Assembly: GCA_014549065.1 (NCBI GenBank)
Contig: JACDOX010000062.1
Coordinates: 1,157,959-1,221,958 of the forward strand
Length of the DNA: 64,000 bases
Origin: Cardinalis cardinalis
Lineage: Eukaryota; Chordata; Aves; Passeriformes; Cardinalidae
Reading direction: 5' to 3'
A model generated the notes under the pieces. That model was not told the DNA's origin. It made no database searches and saw only the letters and a program-made list of their open reading frames with translations. Shown here piece after piece: positions 51,620 through 63,200 of the stretch. Both the position numbers and the translations under genes were made by a program. The number at the start of each line of letters is the position of its first letter. Within the stretch, counting starts at the first letter, position 1.

Positions 51620-54350
51620 CCGCTTGGGCTGTGTGCTCAGTGCTCAATCCCAGAGCATCGAGTGCCATGCTAGGCCCTGCTCTCATGTGCCACCAGTTGC
51701 CCTCTGGTGATGGCACAAGGCTTTCTCTTAGTTACTCTGGGAACTGCAGGACCTGGTAACTCTTTCTCTAAATGACATTTTACGCGACCAACCTTTGCTC
51801 TGGCATTGTGTGATTTCTGCCCTGGTGCTGCTCTGCAGGGGCTTTGCCTGTCAGACACCACAGATGGGCTCCAGAGGAGATGCCATTGGCACACATGATC
51901 ATTTGCTCAGTTAAGGACAAAAGGAAGCTCCTAAGAGACTCTGTACTTCAAAATATTTCATTTTTTTCCTCTCATGTGGTAATGAATGAAGATAATTCAG
52001 TGAATGATGAAGTTGTCCATGTCTCTGTGATTATGTTCTCGTGTGGTTCATTTCTGGCTTCGTGCTTATAAATGCTTGGCTACTCTGTGCCTCTTGCTTT
52101 CAAATACCAGTAAAGTCTTTGTGTAGAGAGCAGCCTTTACCATTGTTACATACTGAGTATGTCTACAATGTATTAAAAAGNGAAATAAAGAATATTTGTT
52201 CCTATCAAAAGCAACATTACTTTTTAGTACCATATAGCCTTACTCCACACTACAGAGAACTAAGTAATGCAGATAATATTTCTCTATTAGATATGTAATC
52301 TTTTACTGTTATTTTTCTTTTNTAAGTGGAGATGACCAAATATATTGAATTTTAGTATTTTTCTCAAAAAAAATTGGGGAGTATATATTTAAAACAAAAT
52401 TTACAGGTTCAAAAAGGCTGAGTATTTCAAAATCTTTCTTTAGAAAAGCAGTTTTCTTCTTTACATTTTTTCTGTTGACTTTCAGAATCTGCTGTGCTGT
52501 AGGGTCCTATATCCTCATGTTAAATGCAAGAGAGGATATCTTCTATTTAATCAATACCACACAGATTTATCTAGGATTTATTTTTTCATTTTCTGCAGAA
52601 CTACTGGTCATTTGTTACTATAGAAAATGTACTTCTCTGAAAATTGACCAGGGCATTTGCTGTCAGTTTAAGCAAGCAAGAAGCNATGAGAACAAGAAAA
52701 ACACAAAGAAAATGGCCTCAAGGGGAAGCTCTGCATAATGAGCTTGAAATTGCTACTGTTGGATATACTGTTGCTGCTTTTCCTGCCAGGGCTGTCACCT
52801 CACTCAACAATTTTAGCTTCAAGTGGAGAGCAGAGCTTTACTTTGAGCATCACTAAAGGCCAAGGTTTATGCTGCTGGATTTCCCAAACTGAGGCCACTG
52901 TGCTCTTTGGTACATGGATGGCATTTTTAAAGAGAAAATAGGCCAGGAATAGCCCATGGTCTCAAAAGTTAAAAAGACAAGGTAAAGAGCAGGAATAACA
53001 AAGCATATAGAAGCCATATTTTTAGAAGAGGTCTGCACCACACTAAGTGGGAACTCATAAGTTAAATGAATAGGGGGGGCATGCAATTTAATTGATAACA
53101 ATTTTCCTAGAGATATGTAAATCATTCCCAAGATTTTTAGCTCCATTTCCTTCTTGCCTGATAAGGAAGAACAAGGAAATTGANTCTAGAGAGAAAAGCA
53201 GAGCTATGGACTGCCTGAGATGCTCATTCCCTGAAGGTTGTTTCTTGAAGATGGTCTCATAGAAGCCTTGGTTACTGTTCAAGTCATGCCTAAATGGGAG
53301 AAACACAATGAATGAAATGAAGTCAGAAGAGAAACTACAATGTACAGTATTGTAAAATGTTCTTAACTTGACNAGTTGAGCACATGGATGAATATTTAGT
53401 GGTCTTTTTAATGCAGTAACCACTTTTCAGTGTTGCTCATCTATCTAAGTGGTTGCTGTAGTTACAGTATAACCCTGAGAATTGGCAGAGAGGGAATCGT
53501 GTATTCTGTTATATTCCCTAGCCTGTGTGAAATATTTCTTGAACATTTGTGTAGCCTAAAGTAGGTGCTGGAAAGGTCTATGACTGTATATGCAGAAATT
53601 TAATCCCAACCAGAGATTATCAATCTTACATTTCAAGATTTATCTCATTTAAACATATTCATGTACCTTCAGATACCTTGTAATGCAAGTGAATATTTAA
53701 GTCTCACTTAAGTCCTGGGACTTTATAGGAAGTTAAGTGAAATATATGAAAATGTAGGTCACANAGTAAATCTCATTATTATTTTAAGAAGTGAAGATTT
53801 ATGGTCATTTATTAATATAGGTCCTGGCTGTTGTAAAGCATAGGAGACACTAGGGGAGGTTTGTTTATGGAGTCAGTTTACTGGAAAATCAACAATGTCA
53901 GTGCTGCTCTAGCTCTAATATTTGGAATGAGTCAGGCTTGACATTTCGAGTTGAAAAGAATGCAGAATTTAGAACCAAGTTAAGAATATACTGGATGGAA
54001 GGACAAATTAGATTTTTAAATTGACATGCAGTGCTAAAACTAGGCACAGCTTGCCTGGATTCAGAAAAATGACTAATACAGAGAAAACATGGACTTGGGA
54101 GGAGGGAATCAGTGTAGGGAATGTGTGCAAAATGCTATAAGAATCCTGAGAAGAAAACAAGGAAAGGGACAATCAACTAATATATTAATATGGAGTTAAA
54201 GAGGTGAAACAAGAAGAAATATTAATTTTGGATCACATCCCTCTCAGATTCTGTTCCTGGCTGTCAAATGGATTGTCACATCACAGACAGGATATGATTG
54301 CCATGGAGATGGTTTCAAGAATTTCTGTAATACAATTTTTGCTGGGTTAA

Positions 54351-54382
54351 TATTTTTATATGCTTTATATTTTTATATGCTT
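54351..54382. repeat. 17-bp tandem duplication
   Basis: TATTTTTATATGCTT recurs at 54351 and 54368. A/T-rich slippage repeat in intron 1. Confidence 0.85.
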
Positions 54383-54626
54383 CCATAAGAGTAAATGATC
54401 ATCCTTGTCTTGCTCCATGTTGCAACACTTATGTACACTGTTTTTATCTAAGGACTTTGCAAGTTGTTTATATATATGTCCTTAAGAATAGGGGAGAGCC
54501 TGCACTTTGTACTGTTAGATTTCAGATGAAAATTGTTCTTTTCCTTATAATTTATATGGTGTAGCTGTATATCAAAATGGAAGGATGGCCTTAGGGAAGG
54601 ATGGCCTCCCCTGCTTTTAAAAACTG

Positions 54627-55303
54627 TTAAAATATCTGTGAGCTAAGAATTTTAATACATACCTTTGGGAAATTTCTACCGTGATCTGAAGTAGTATGAC
54701 CCTGGTAGAATAAGGTAAAATATGCTTCTAATAAATATCCTTTCTTTTTCATTGCAGTCATATTTCTGTACTTGAACTTGTGTAGTTTTGTCCAGATGTT
54801 TATGTTGTCAGAACATTTAGAGTCTCCATTGCAATCTTTCACTGCCAGTTTTGGAATATTCCAAAAACTTTTTGCCCCAAGACTTAGAGAAGAAGTTATT
54901 CTGTTAAATAAAATGTCATTTGTTGGCTGGTTACAACTGGCATATGCAGTGGAAGGGGTAATGGTGGTTCCTGTGCCAGCAGAAATACAGAAATTGCTCT
55001 TTCCAGGAATATACCAGGCACGCAAATTGCTGTAAAGCGCAGGGAGGATATTGCTCTCCTTTTCCTCTGCCCCGTAGAGCTGATTATTGCCAGTGATGCT
55101 GGAGAGAGGAAGGGGAAGGAATTGCACTGGGTAGAATTTCTCCTGGGATTTATTGAGATCGAAAAGGATTTTTCTTNCATTTCTGAAACATCAATAGGCT
55201 GATTATTGAGATGAGCAGTGCTTGTGCTGAAGGATGGGGAAAGGAGAACAGCTTTAGCTGAGCTGCCAGTACAGAAAAATAAAGAAGCTGTATTTATTGC
55301 CAA
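54627..55303 (-). other. Two overlapping unassigned minus-strand open frames
   Basis: A 135-codon frame (54896-55303) and a 166-codon frame (54627-55127) overlap in different phases on the strand opposite PLPPR5 within intron 1. The product of the second contains several cysteines and one N-glycosylation-type sequon (NMT). I cannot assign either to a family. They could be a single decayed coding segment split by a frameshift, or chance. Confidence 0.15.
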
Positions 55304-57696
55304 ATTCTAGAAGGATTCTCTTGAAGCAAATCCACAGAAGCATAGAGATGAATGCCTTGTGTGCTCAATGACTCTTAATGCTACTGACAGCAGAGCACTG
55401 GGCCTTCTGTAGCAGAAGTTTTGTCTTTAGCCAAACTCCACATCCTTCTGACCCTTGCACCTATGTGCCCACCTTTGGAGTATTCTTGTTCAGCTAAAAA
55501 CTTGAATGCTGCTATTCTTGGAACATAGGGTTTTCTTCATACAGGTCACCATTAAAGACAGGAAATGCAACGGGAAAATCTCTTGGCAGCAGCAAANATC
55601 TAGATGCAGCCAGTGAAGACATTGCTGGAAGTGAGAATCTCCTTTCCTATAAGTGAACACNCAGTTCTCTCTTTAGTAAACGCCAGCTTCCCTACCAGGC
55701 AAGAAGACAACCTTTATTCTTAGATCAGCAGATTCAGTCTCTGCTCAGAGCTGGAGAGTTGAGCTTGCTGGCACTCTGAGTGCTCTTGCAAAAGGTTGAG
55801 TACTGTATCTCACAGATGCTTCCTTTGTGCTGATTTCTGCTCTTTCCTGGAGTTTCAAAATCTGTGAAAATTTTACTGCNATCTATTGAGTTTGGCAGAA
55901 AGAACTAAAGGCAGAATCTGACTCTATTCAGGTTGCCTAGTCCTTGAGAGGAAAGAAAAGCATTCCGTGAGTCACAGTAAAAGTATTAGTGGTTCTGTTC
56001 TCACCTTTATGAATCACATTAAAACTGATATTTTTGGTATGGTTTTTTTCATGAGAGCTAGAGGGATCACTGGGCTGAATTCACCTCATAATTTGGATGA
56101 TCTTGAATTCAAGGTTGAATTATTTTTCATGTATACTGTTCATTTACTAATTATAGTTGAAGAAATTCTACTTCACTGGGCTGGAAGTTTGCTTGCATCA
56201 CAACAGAGAGAGGATATTTGTTAGTTCAGGTATTGAAATTTCTGTTTCATCTAAAAATTCCACTAGATCTGAAGCCAGTCTAAAGTAATAGATAATGACT
56301 GTTTTGGTGACAAATTAAATTTTGCTTTTTACAAACTTGCCTGCAGACTTACTTTTGTTACTTGTTCCACATAAGTAGCACTTTCCTCTGCAGTTTAGCC
56401 CAAGGGTATCTGCAGAATTTACAAACAGCTAAGGAATGTCATTAATTGCATCCTTCCTGTTGACAACAAAATGTGCATGTGAGCCAGTGCCCACAGATTA
56501 TTTTGTTTATTTTGTAGAACTATTCAGACCTGTTGTGATATATGAAAATATTTATATTTTCCTGTTAAGGCAAAGGTTTAGAAAAACCTCAGCAATTAAT
56601 CAGATTGATGGCATTATTGGTTGTATTTGTGGAGTATTAAGATTTCACTTTGGTAGTCTTCATTCTAGTTGATCAAAGTGTGATGTACCTGTCNATAAGC
56701 TTTAAGTTTTTCATGTAGAGGAGTGGAAGGGCCTTGCCTGTGACTCCCACAGTGAATCAGGGTTAGAATCCAATGGTCATTGTTTGACCCTTCTGCTCTG
56801 CTTTTAAATTATCCCTGCCATAAAGCTTNGTATCATATATCTGCTTAAAGTCTTGGCTTTGGCTATCAAGTCTCAATCCATAATTGTGGTGAATAAATCA
56901 AAGGTCATGCTTTGTTGTACAGGTAAATGCATAACCTAGAGAANATATTTTACATTCAAAATACATTTTCTCTCATTTGGTGATTTTTTATGGTTTTTTG
57001 CTAACCATAATGTGAATGATATATAGACATGAGAACTTTATTTATTTTGGTAGAGTGTGTATGAAACAGGCCATTCTTAATGTTATAACATCAGTGGTCA
57101 TGCTTTGTCCTTCATTGAGGAGCAGAGCTAAAGCCAGACTTGATAAATTTAGCTAACAAAATGTGAATTGAGCCCTGTTAAGTACCTCCTGGCAAACCAA
57201 ACCTCTGATGTGAACAGGAGTTCTGTTATGATTTTTTTTTTCCCCTTTCTTTCTCTCTATCATACTCCAAAATTTAAAGCTCAACCCTGCAAAGTGCTGG
57301 GTGTAAGTGAATGCCATGTGGGAACTGAAATGTTCAGCATNTTACAGGATTAGGCCTTTACTGTGGTCCAGATCTTGTGCATTATGTGATCTGTTGTTCT
57401 TGAACTAATAGGTCTTTCTCTTTCCCCTCTTCCTGAAAACTAGGTTATGTTATGTTGACTACAAATCCTGGTTGTAATAATTTATTCTCTTTTAAGGCAA
57501 ATAAAGTAAAGCAAGCCATAAGGCATATTGCCCTCATAAGAAGATTAATGTACAGAACTTGATTCACTTATGCTGTCTTTCATGCTGGTTTGGTCTTGTT
57601 CCTTTCAGATGAGATGTCTGTCTCTGTAATATTAGTGTATTTTACTTGCTGTAATCTGATGCACCATTTCTCTCCCCTTTTTTCTCCTCCCCTAAG

Positions 57697-57829
57697 ATTA
57701 TCGTTGGAGAAACTGCAGTCTTTTGTCTACAGTTAGCTACAAAGGATTTTGAAAACCAAGAGAAAACAATATTAACTGGAGACTGTTGTTACATAAATCC
57801 ACTGGTGCGCAGGACCATCCGATTCCTTG
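57697..57829 (+). CDS. PLPPR5: PLPPR5 coding exon 2 (residues 78-122, last codon split)
   Basis: Internal exon of 133 nt. It is preceded by a long polypyrimidine tract and a TAAG acceptor, and followed by the donor GTATGAG at 57830. It enters in phase 0 after the exon 1 Val codon and leaves in phase 1, so Gly122 is split with exon 3. It encodes the end of the second membrane segment (IIVGETAVFCL, about residues 78-88). It continues with a cytosolic loop containing FENQEKTILTG (95-105), the cysteine pair DCCYINPL (106-113) and the RRTIRF stretch that leads into the third membrane segment. These segments match PLPPR5 rather than PLPPR1, which as I recall has a different loop before EKTILTG. There are no ambiguous bases or frame breaks. 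Confidence 0.96.
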
Positions 57830-60046
57830 GTATGAGCAAAATTACTGCTTTCATTTTCTGAATGATGAGAGTGATCAGTTATGTGTTAATTTTGACCTGG
57901 AGAAAATATTCAGATAACCATATAATATTTCATGTGTAGTCTAAACTCAGGTGCAGTTTTCCTTTTAGGTAGCAAATGAAGCTTTTTGGAAGTTTGGATT
58001 AGAAAACAGTTGCAGAAACAGCAGTAAAAGTAGAAAGAGCTGGGACTACTGGGGGGAAAAACAACCAGCAGGCCTGAAGTGGGATGAAGTAGAGAAAGGT
58101 GGTATCCTTGTGCCATATCTATATCTGATAGTAAACACACACACCCCCCAAAGNTGAGAACATTGGGATATAAATGTGTGTTTGAAGCCAAGCCAATTTA
58201 GCTGCTTTCTTAGCCTGGATATTGTATTACAGCCTCTAGCAGAAAACTGTGCAAAATCCATGCTACATTGGTTTTAGCTGAAACTCTCCCATTGACTTTA
58301 GTAGCTNTGAGATGTCATCTTTTCTATTTAGTTCATTCTAAATATGTTTGGAGGGAGAAGTCCCACCATTCAAAATGTNTATTGGACATTTCCAGATGCT
58401 GCTTTTTAATACATGTAGGGATGCCATAGCAGGACTCAACTCTGCTGTTTGCTTCTCTCTCATGACTGCATCTGAAGGAAACAGCTGGAGGNATGAAGCC
58501 TTGGGGCAGTTAATCCTGCTGTGTGTCCCAGTCTCAGGGGGAGGGAGGGCATGTGCAGCTGTGTCTGTGTTTGCNGTGTTTGGGTAACAACTGTGCCTGC
58601 CTTCCCAAAGTGTGATTGCTCCCTTTAAAGAGACTGCCTTATAGAGGTCTGGAGGAGGTGCAGAGTGATGAAGAGGAGCTCCTCCACTCCACTTCCTCTC
58701 TGTGTAATCAGTGCCTGAGTTTTCTTCCCACTAAGTAGTCCCTTCTTTCCTCACAGACGCAAAAAAAAAAAAATTTGGTAGGGGTGGCAAGAGTGGACAA
58801 AACCCCTCTGCTGTTCCAGCAGATGAAGCATTGCTGCCCATTATGCTCCCCCAGAGTGATGTGTCCAGCTATGTTGTGCAGTGCATGCCCTCAGGGCTGG
58901 CTGAAAGGCCCTTCTGTGAAGTGACATGGCCAGGCACAGTGTGCTGCTCACCAGAGTCTAGCATCTTGGAGGAAATAGCATTAGTGTGACATGCCAGGAT
59001 CCCAGAAATCAGCCTTGGTCCTCTAGCTTTGCTAAGAAAAATCCTGACCTTTATAACTCTGTGTTTCTGTGGAATTATGTCTGCTGAGATGTTGATTCTT
59101 TAAAGTCCTCATAGTGCACCATGAAACTGGGATTTTCCAGAGCTCACCCTATATTCCCAGTAAATTGTAGTGTGGCAAAGGTAAGGTGATTTGCCCATAG
59201 AAATACAGGGGGAAATCTATAACTCAGGTGGAATTGGAACAAGCATCCACTGGCTTTGCCTGCTGGTCAGGCTGCTGTGTTTGCATGTTCTTCCAGAGCT
59301 CATTTTCTATTTACAAAAGGGTAGAGAGGGACCTCAGAATGGCAGAAAACTGTTTTCTTTTAAGTAATCAGATACATGTGTTTACATTCTAATGAATGAG
59401 TACGTGTACTGAATGCTTTGCTGATATGTCTGACTGAAAAAACTCTTTAGCATAAGTAGTTCCTCAAATATATAAATCTTTAGCTTGCTGTGTTGATACT
59501 GTGATTAATATGCCATGCATAAAGATTTACCCAGTAGCAGGTAGATGAAGACAACTGGTGCATGGCAGTATTGAATTATTCAGTACTTTAGATTCTTTAC
59601 AGCTTCAAGGGGGAAAAAGAAAAGTTTTTCCAGTGTGTATTATGACTTCACAAGTTACTTCTCCATCGGGATCTGACCTTGGTTTTCAAGCGGATTTATC
59701 AGNTGAAGAATTTCCCTCTATCAGTTCTGTTTAGTGAACACGGGCAAAAGTTAGGTACCAGTAAAGCCAGCTGCCCCAAACAGGGCATATGCATGGCTGT
59801 GGGGCCTAGGAAAGCAGGCTGCTTGAACAAGGGGTGAGTGTTCCTATGAAAGATGGGAGAGCCATCAGGTGTGTGGGTACATTGCAGTGTTGCTGCTGCA
59901 GTTTTGTAGGAAAATACCATCTCTGTGGTCTTTAGGGTGCAGTACTTNGGAGGAGTTTTCATGTTCTTGAATGGAAGAAGCTGGTCTATTGCTGTGATGA
60001 ATACTATAAATTGTCAGGAAATTTAACTCTTTGTTTCCCTCTTTAG
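57830..60046 (+). other. PLPPR5: PLPPR5 intron 2 (2,217 bp)
   Basis: Bounded by GTATGAG after exon 2 and by the T/C-rich CTTTAG before exon 3. It holds a short CA/C run near 58135-58150 and a 13-base A run near 58761-58773. Nothing else was recognised. Confidence 0.9.
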
Positions 60047-60297
60047 GAATTTATGCATTTGGACTGTTTGCTACGGACATCTTTGTAAATGCTGGACAAG
60101 TCGTAACAGGGAATCTTGCACCCCATTTTCTTGCACTTTGTAAACCCAACTATACAGCACTTGGATGTAAACAGTACACGCAGTTCATCAGTAGCGTACA
60201 TGCCTGTACTGGAAATCCAGACCTTATCATGAAAGCCAGAAAGACTTTCCCATCCAAAGAAGCAGCACTAAGCATATATGCAGCTATGTATCTGGCT
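60047..60297 (+). CDS. PLPPR5: PLPPR5 coding exon 3 (residues 122-205)
   Basis: Internal exon of 251 nt. The acceptor is a T/C-rich tract ending CTTTAG and the donor is GTAAGT at 60298, so reading past 60297 runs into intron. It completes Gly122 and ends in phase 0 after residue 205. Membrane segment 3 is about residues 118-138 (GLFATDIFVNAG). The extracellular loop that follows carries the relics of the phosphatase motifs. The C1-like segment QVVTGNLAP (139-147) has Gln and Ala where active lipid phosphate phosphatases have Lys and Arg. The C2-like PSKE (190-193) replaces the active PSGH. An N-glycosylation sequon, NYT, lies at 156-158. The motif replacements fit the known non-catalytic nature of the plasticity-related proteins. 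Membrane segment 4 starts near the exon end. The remaining third of the protein is not in the window, so the gene is cut by the right edge rather than broken. Confidence 0.96.
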
Positions 60298-63200
60298 GTA
60301 AGTATATTATTTAATATCACNATATTTTTGAGGGCAAATGGCTGGCACTGTGAGGGGGAGGAGGGAGGAATGGGCAGAAGGTAAGGCCCAAAACTGGCTG
60401 ATTTTCTGCATGCAAACCTTCTGTGAGTTACTGTGAGGATGATTCATTGGGCTTAATTCTGACAAGGTGTAGTGGTTTCTGAACCTTGAAAACCAAGACA
60501 ATGCTAAGAGAGGACAAGTTGTTCCCTAAAGGTTATAATCTATGGATTTAGGATACCCAGTTCCTTGGTTTACTTTTCCCCCATTTCCAGGGTATGTGGG
60601 ACAATCCTTTGCTGGGTGCTAAGGAGTAAGGGAAGGGATTTCCTCTGGCTGGTAGTGGTAGCTCTCTGTGTTTTAACACAGTGTGGATCGGTAGAATCAC
60701 ACATGGCCCATGTTCTTTGGTGAGGTGAAACAGAAGGGTGAGCTATATGTATGTCTGATCTCTGCATNTTTCTCAATATCCCTGAGACTCTTTTGGTACC
60801 AGAATTGGTATTTATAGATACCTCATACAAAGTCAGTTTGGCTCTTATTATGCAATAAAGTGGGCAACAAGGCAATCCATCCTTTTTTCCCCTCACTCCT
60901 CTCTTTTACAGGGAGTGATGAACAGCACTGGGGTAAAACTTGGTGTTGACTGCCTGGATCAGAGCTGTTGTATAGGCTNGGGAGAGGAAGAGTCACTGTT
61001 TAGTTTCACTCAAGTAACTCTGGCTTAGTTTGGAGTGCATATCATTCTAGTCTTAAGCAGGGGCAAGCACATCTTGTTCCTTTGCTGGGGACAAGTTCTC
61101 CCCAGCACATGCCTCTGGGACTGTTTTACCTGACCTGTGCTGGTAATCACAGCCCTCTGCAGCCCTTTGGATGAGCCCAGGGCTGCCTTCACGGGGCCAG
61201 GGGGAAACTAGGCAGGTGTGTGGAGCTTTGTGGTCATTGCAGGAGTCAGCCCTTGTGTTTCCTCAGTATTTGAGCAGTGGCCTGCCCATAGGGGTGTGTG
61301 TGTATGTATACACATGTAGATATACATGTGTGTGAGTGTGTATTGCTTTTGAGCACATACCAGTTGAGCCAATTTTTAATTCCTGACTGATCTGGAAGCT
61401 GATACTTGACAACATGGCAAAGATCTCAGCCTCAGCGTGTCAACTCAGTGCTTCTACACAGGGATTTAGAACCAGTTGCTTAAAATCTGCAGCGCTGATG
61501 GTGACATTTACCAGGTTCCTTGTGAGAAATGTCTGTTTAAGAGATGTTGATCATCAGTTAGCACAGGCAAGTGTTTGCAAATAAGAGATGAACAATAACA
61601 TTTTATTCTAACTTGAGGCAAGTATAAGTCTTCTACTAGTAATGTCTTTATTTGGGGAGATATCTAAGGATGAAACACTCTAAATTTGATGCAAGCTGTT
61701 TTAAAAAATACTCAGAATTTTTCGTTTTAATTGCTCCTATATTTCTCATCCATCTGTAAAGTTGGATTTCTACTGTTGCCAAGAGTCAGAGTAACTAGGA
61801 AACCAGCTATTCAGCTACTGCAAAGCAGAAAGTAAAATAGTATTGATACATTTTTAAAACAAAAAGCAGACATCACTAAGGTTTAATACNTAATATAAGT
61901 GGCTTTTGACATGAACAAGAATACTTTATGCAAACCTTGTCTGTGGTCAATATACGGTTAGCAATATAAAAAAATTAAAGCTGCTGAGATCCATTTCATT
62001 ACTATTTGCTCTTTCAGTAACTATAGAAATGAATATCTCCTGTGTCATTACTCTACTCCTGCATGGTGCTTGACACTGCTATCATTTAACTAAAGCACTA
62101 TTAACTANTCTCAGGACTTCTGAGTTCCTGTAGTAGATCCTTGTTACAATATTGTCAGGTTCAGTTTTTTGTTGTTTTTTTTTCTTTTCCCTTAAATCCT
62201 AAGCATGACTGAAGCTAAAATTACATACACTCCAAGGGAAAAAAAATTCAATGTTCCAATATTTGGGGTCATGTCCTTACACTGCCATGATGTTTATCAG
62301 GATAGTTGGCCCTAAATAACAATTTTCTCATCACTGTTCACTGGAGTTGAAGATTTGTAACAGTAGCCTAGTCTTTCTGTGAGCCGTGCCACAACAGTTA
62401 TTGAGAGCGTGGACGTAGAGACTTCCATATATTACTCACTTTTTCATTTGCATACAATATTTGGTACAATATGTGCTTTCTTTTTGGTTAACAGAAATTT
62501 TTGAGCGAGGGAGAGATTGTTATGGAATCGTCCCTGGGTATTTCAGCCAGCTGGGCACAAAACAAAACCAGCCTAAAGGGAAAAAAAACCACACAAGAGC
62601 TGGCCCAAGGGTCCTTGCTCTCCAAGATGGTGAAGTAAATGCTTTCAGACTTGTGTGATTTCACCATCACCCAATTTAGAAACAAAGTCTGTGCTTTATC
62701 TAATAATTCCCCTATCTAGTTCCATTTAAGTGCAGCCACATCCTTATCACCTAGCATCTGTGCATATTGTCTTGTTAACAATAGCTTCTTTTTTCTAAGT
62801 TCTTCNTCTTCCATTTTCCCCCTTTTCCCCCNTTTGAGAGTGGGTGGCTGCTATGGTAACTCAGAATTCCCTTGAAAGTGCAGTCGTTTTCAAACAGTTG
62901 TTGTGCTAGTATTTAGAGCTTTGTAATGTGTGCCTCCATTACTTCCAGTGTCTATCAGGAGAGATTTAGCAATGGAAATATTGAATGGCAGTGCTGTGGT
63001 TAGGTGTTTTCTCTACCCTGCTCCAAACACAGATGCATTGCCTTTCTTCTTCAGACTTCCAGGGTTATTCTTTCCAATGTATGAGTGTTTTCAAAATGAA
63101 CTACTGTAAATCTGTTCTGAAACTCTAATCAGGCTGGTGCCTGGTTTTTTCCTTAGGTGTCTGCGCTGATCTCATTGGAGATCTTTTGTTTGTTTGNTTT

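Larger units (their letters stand above)
36822..57696 (+). other. PLPPR5: PLPPR5 intron 1 (20,875 bp)
   Basis: Runs from the GTAAGC donor after exon 1 to the polypyrimidine/AG acceptor before exon 2. The first few hundred bases belong to the CpG island and the rest is AT-rich. It contains the CR1 fragments at 40.2, 40.4 and 42.8 kb, a T/G-rich tract at 39.85 kb, a nested inverted repeat at 46.75 kb, a GC-rich tandem repeat at 51.4 kb and several short tandem duplications. I saw no further coding exon of PLPPR5 and no second gene in it. The open frames inside it have no recognisable similarity. Confidence 0.85.

Noticed and set aside
51141..51759. 189-codon and shorter overlapping frames across 51.1-51.8 kb.
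   Set aside because: They cover a GC-rich tandem repeat and repeat their own peptide in different phases, with no protein family match.
60298..60384. Extension of PLPPR5 exon 3 past 60297.
   Set aside because: The GTAAGT donor lies at 60298 and the translation beyond it loses all resemblance to the family.
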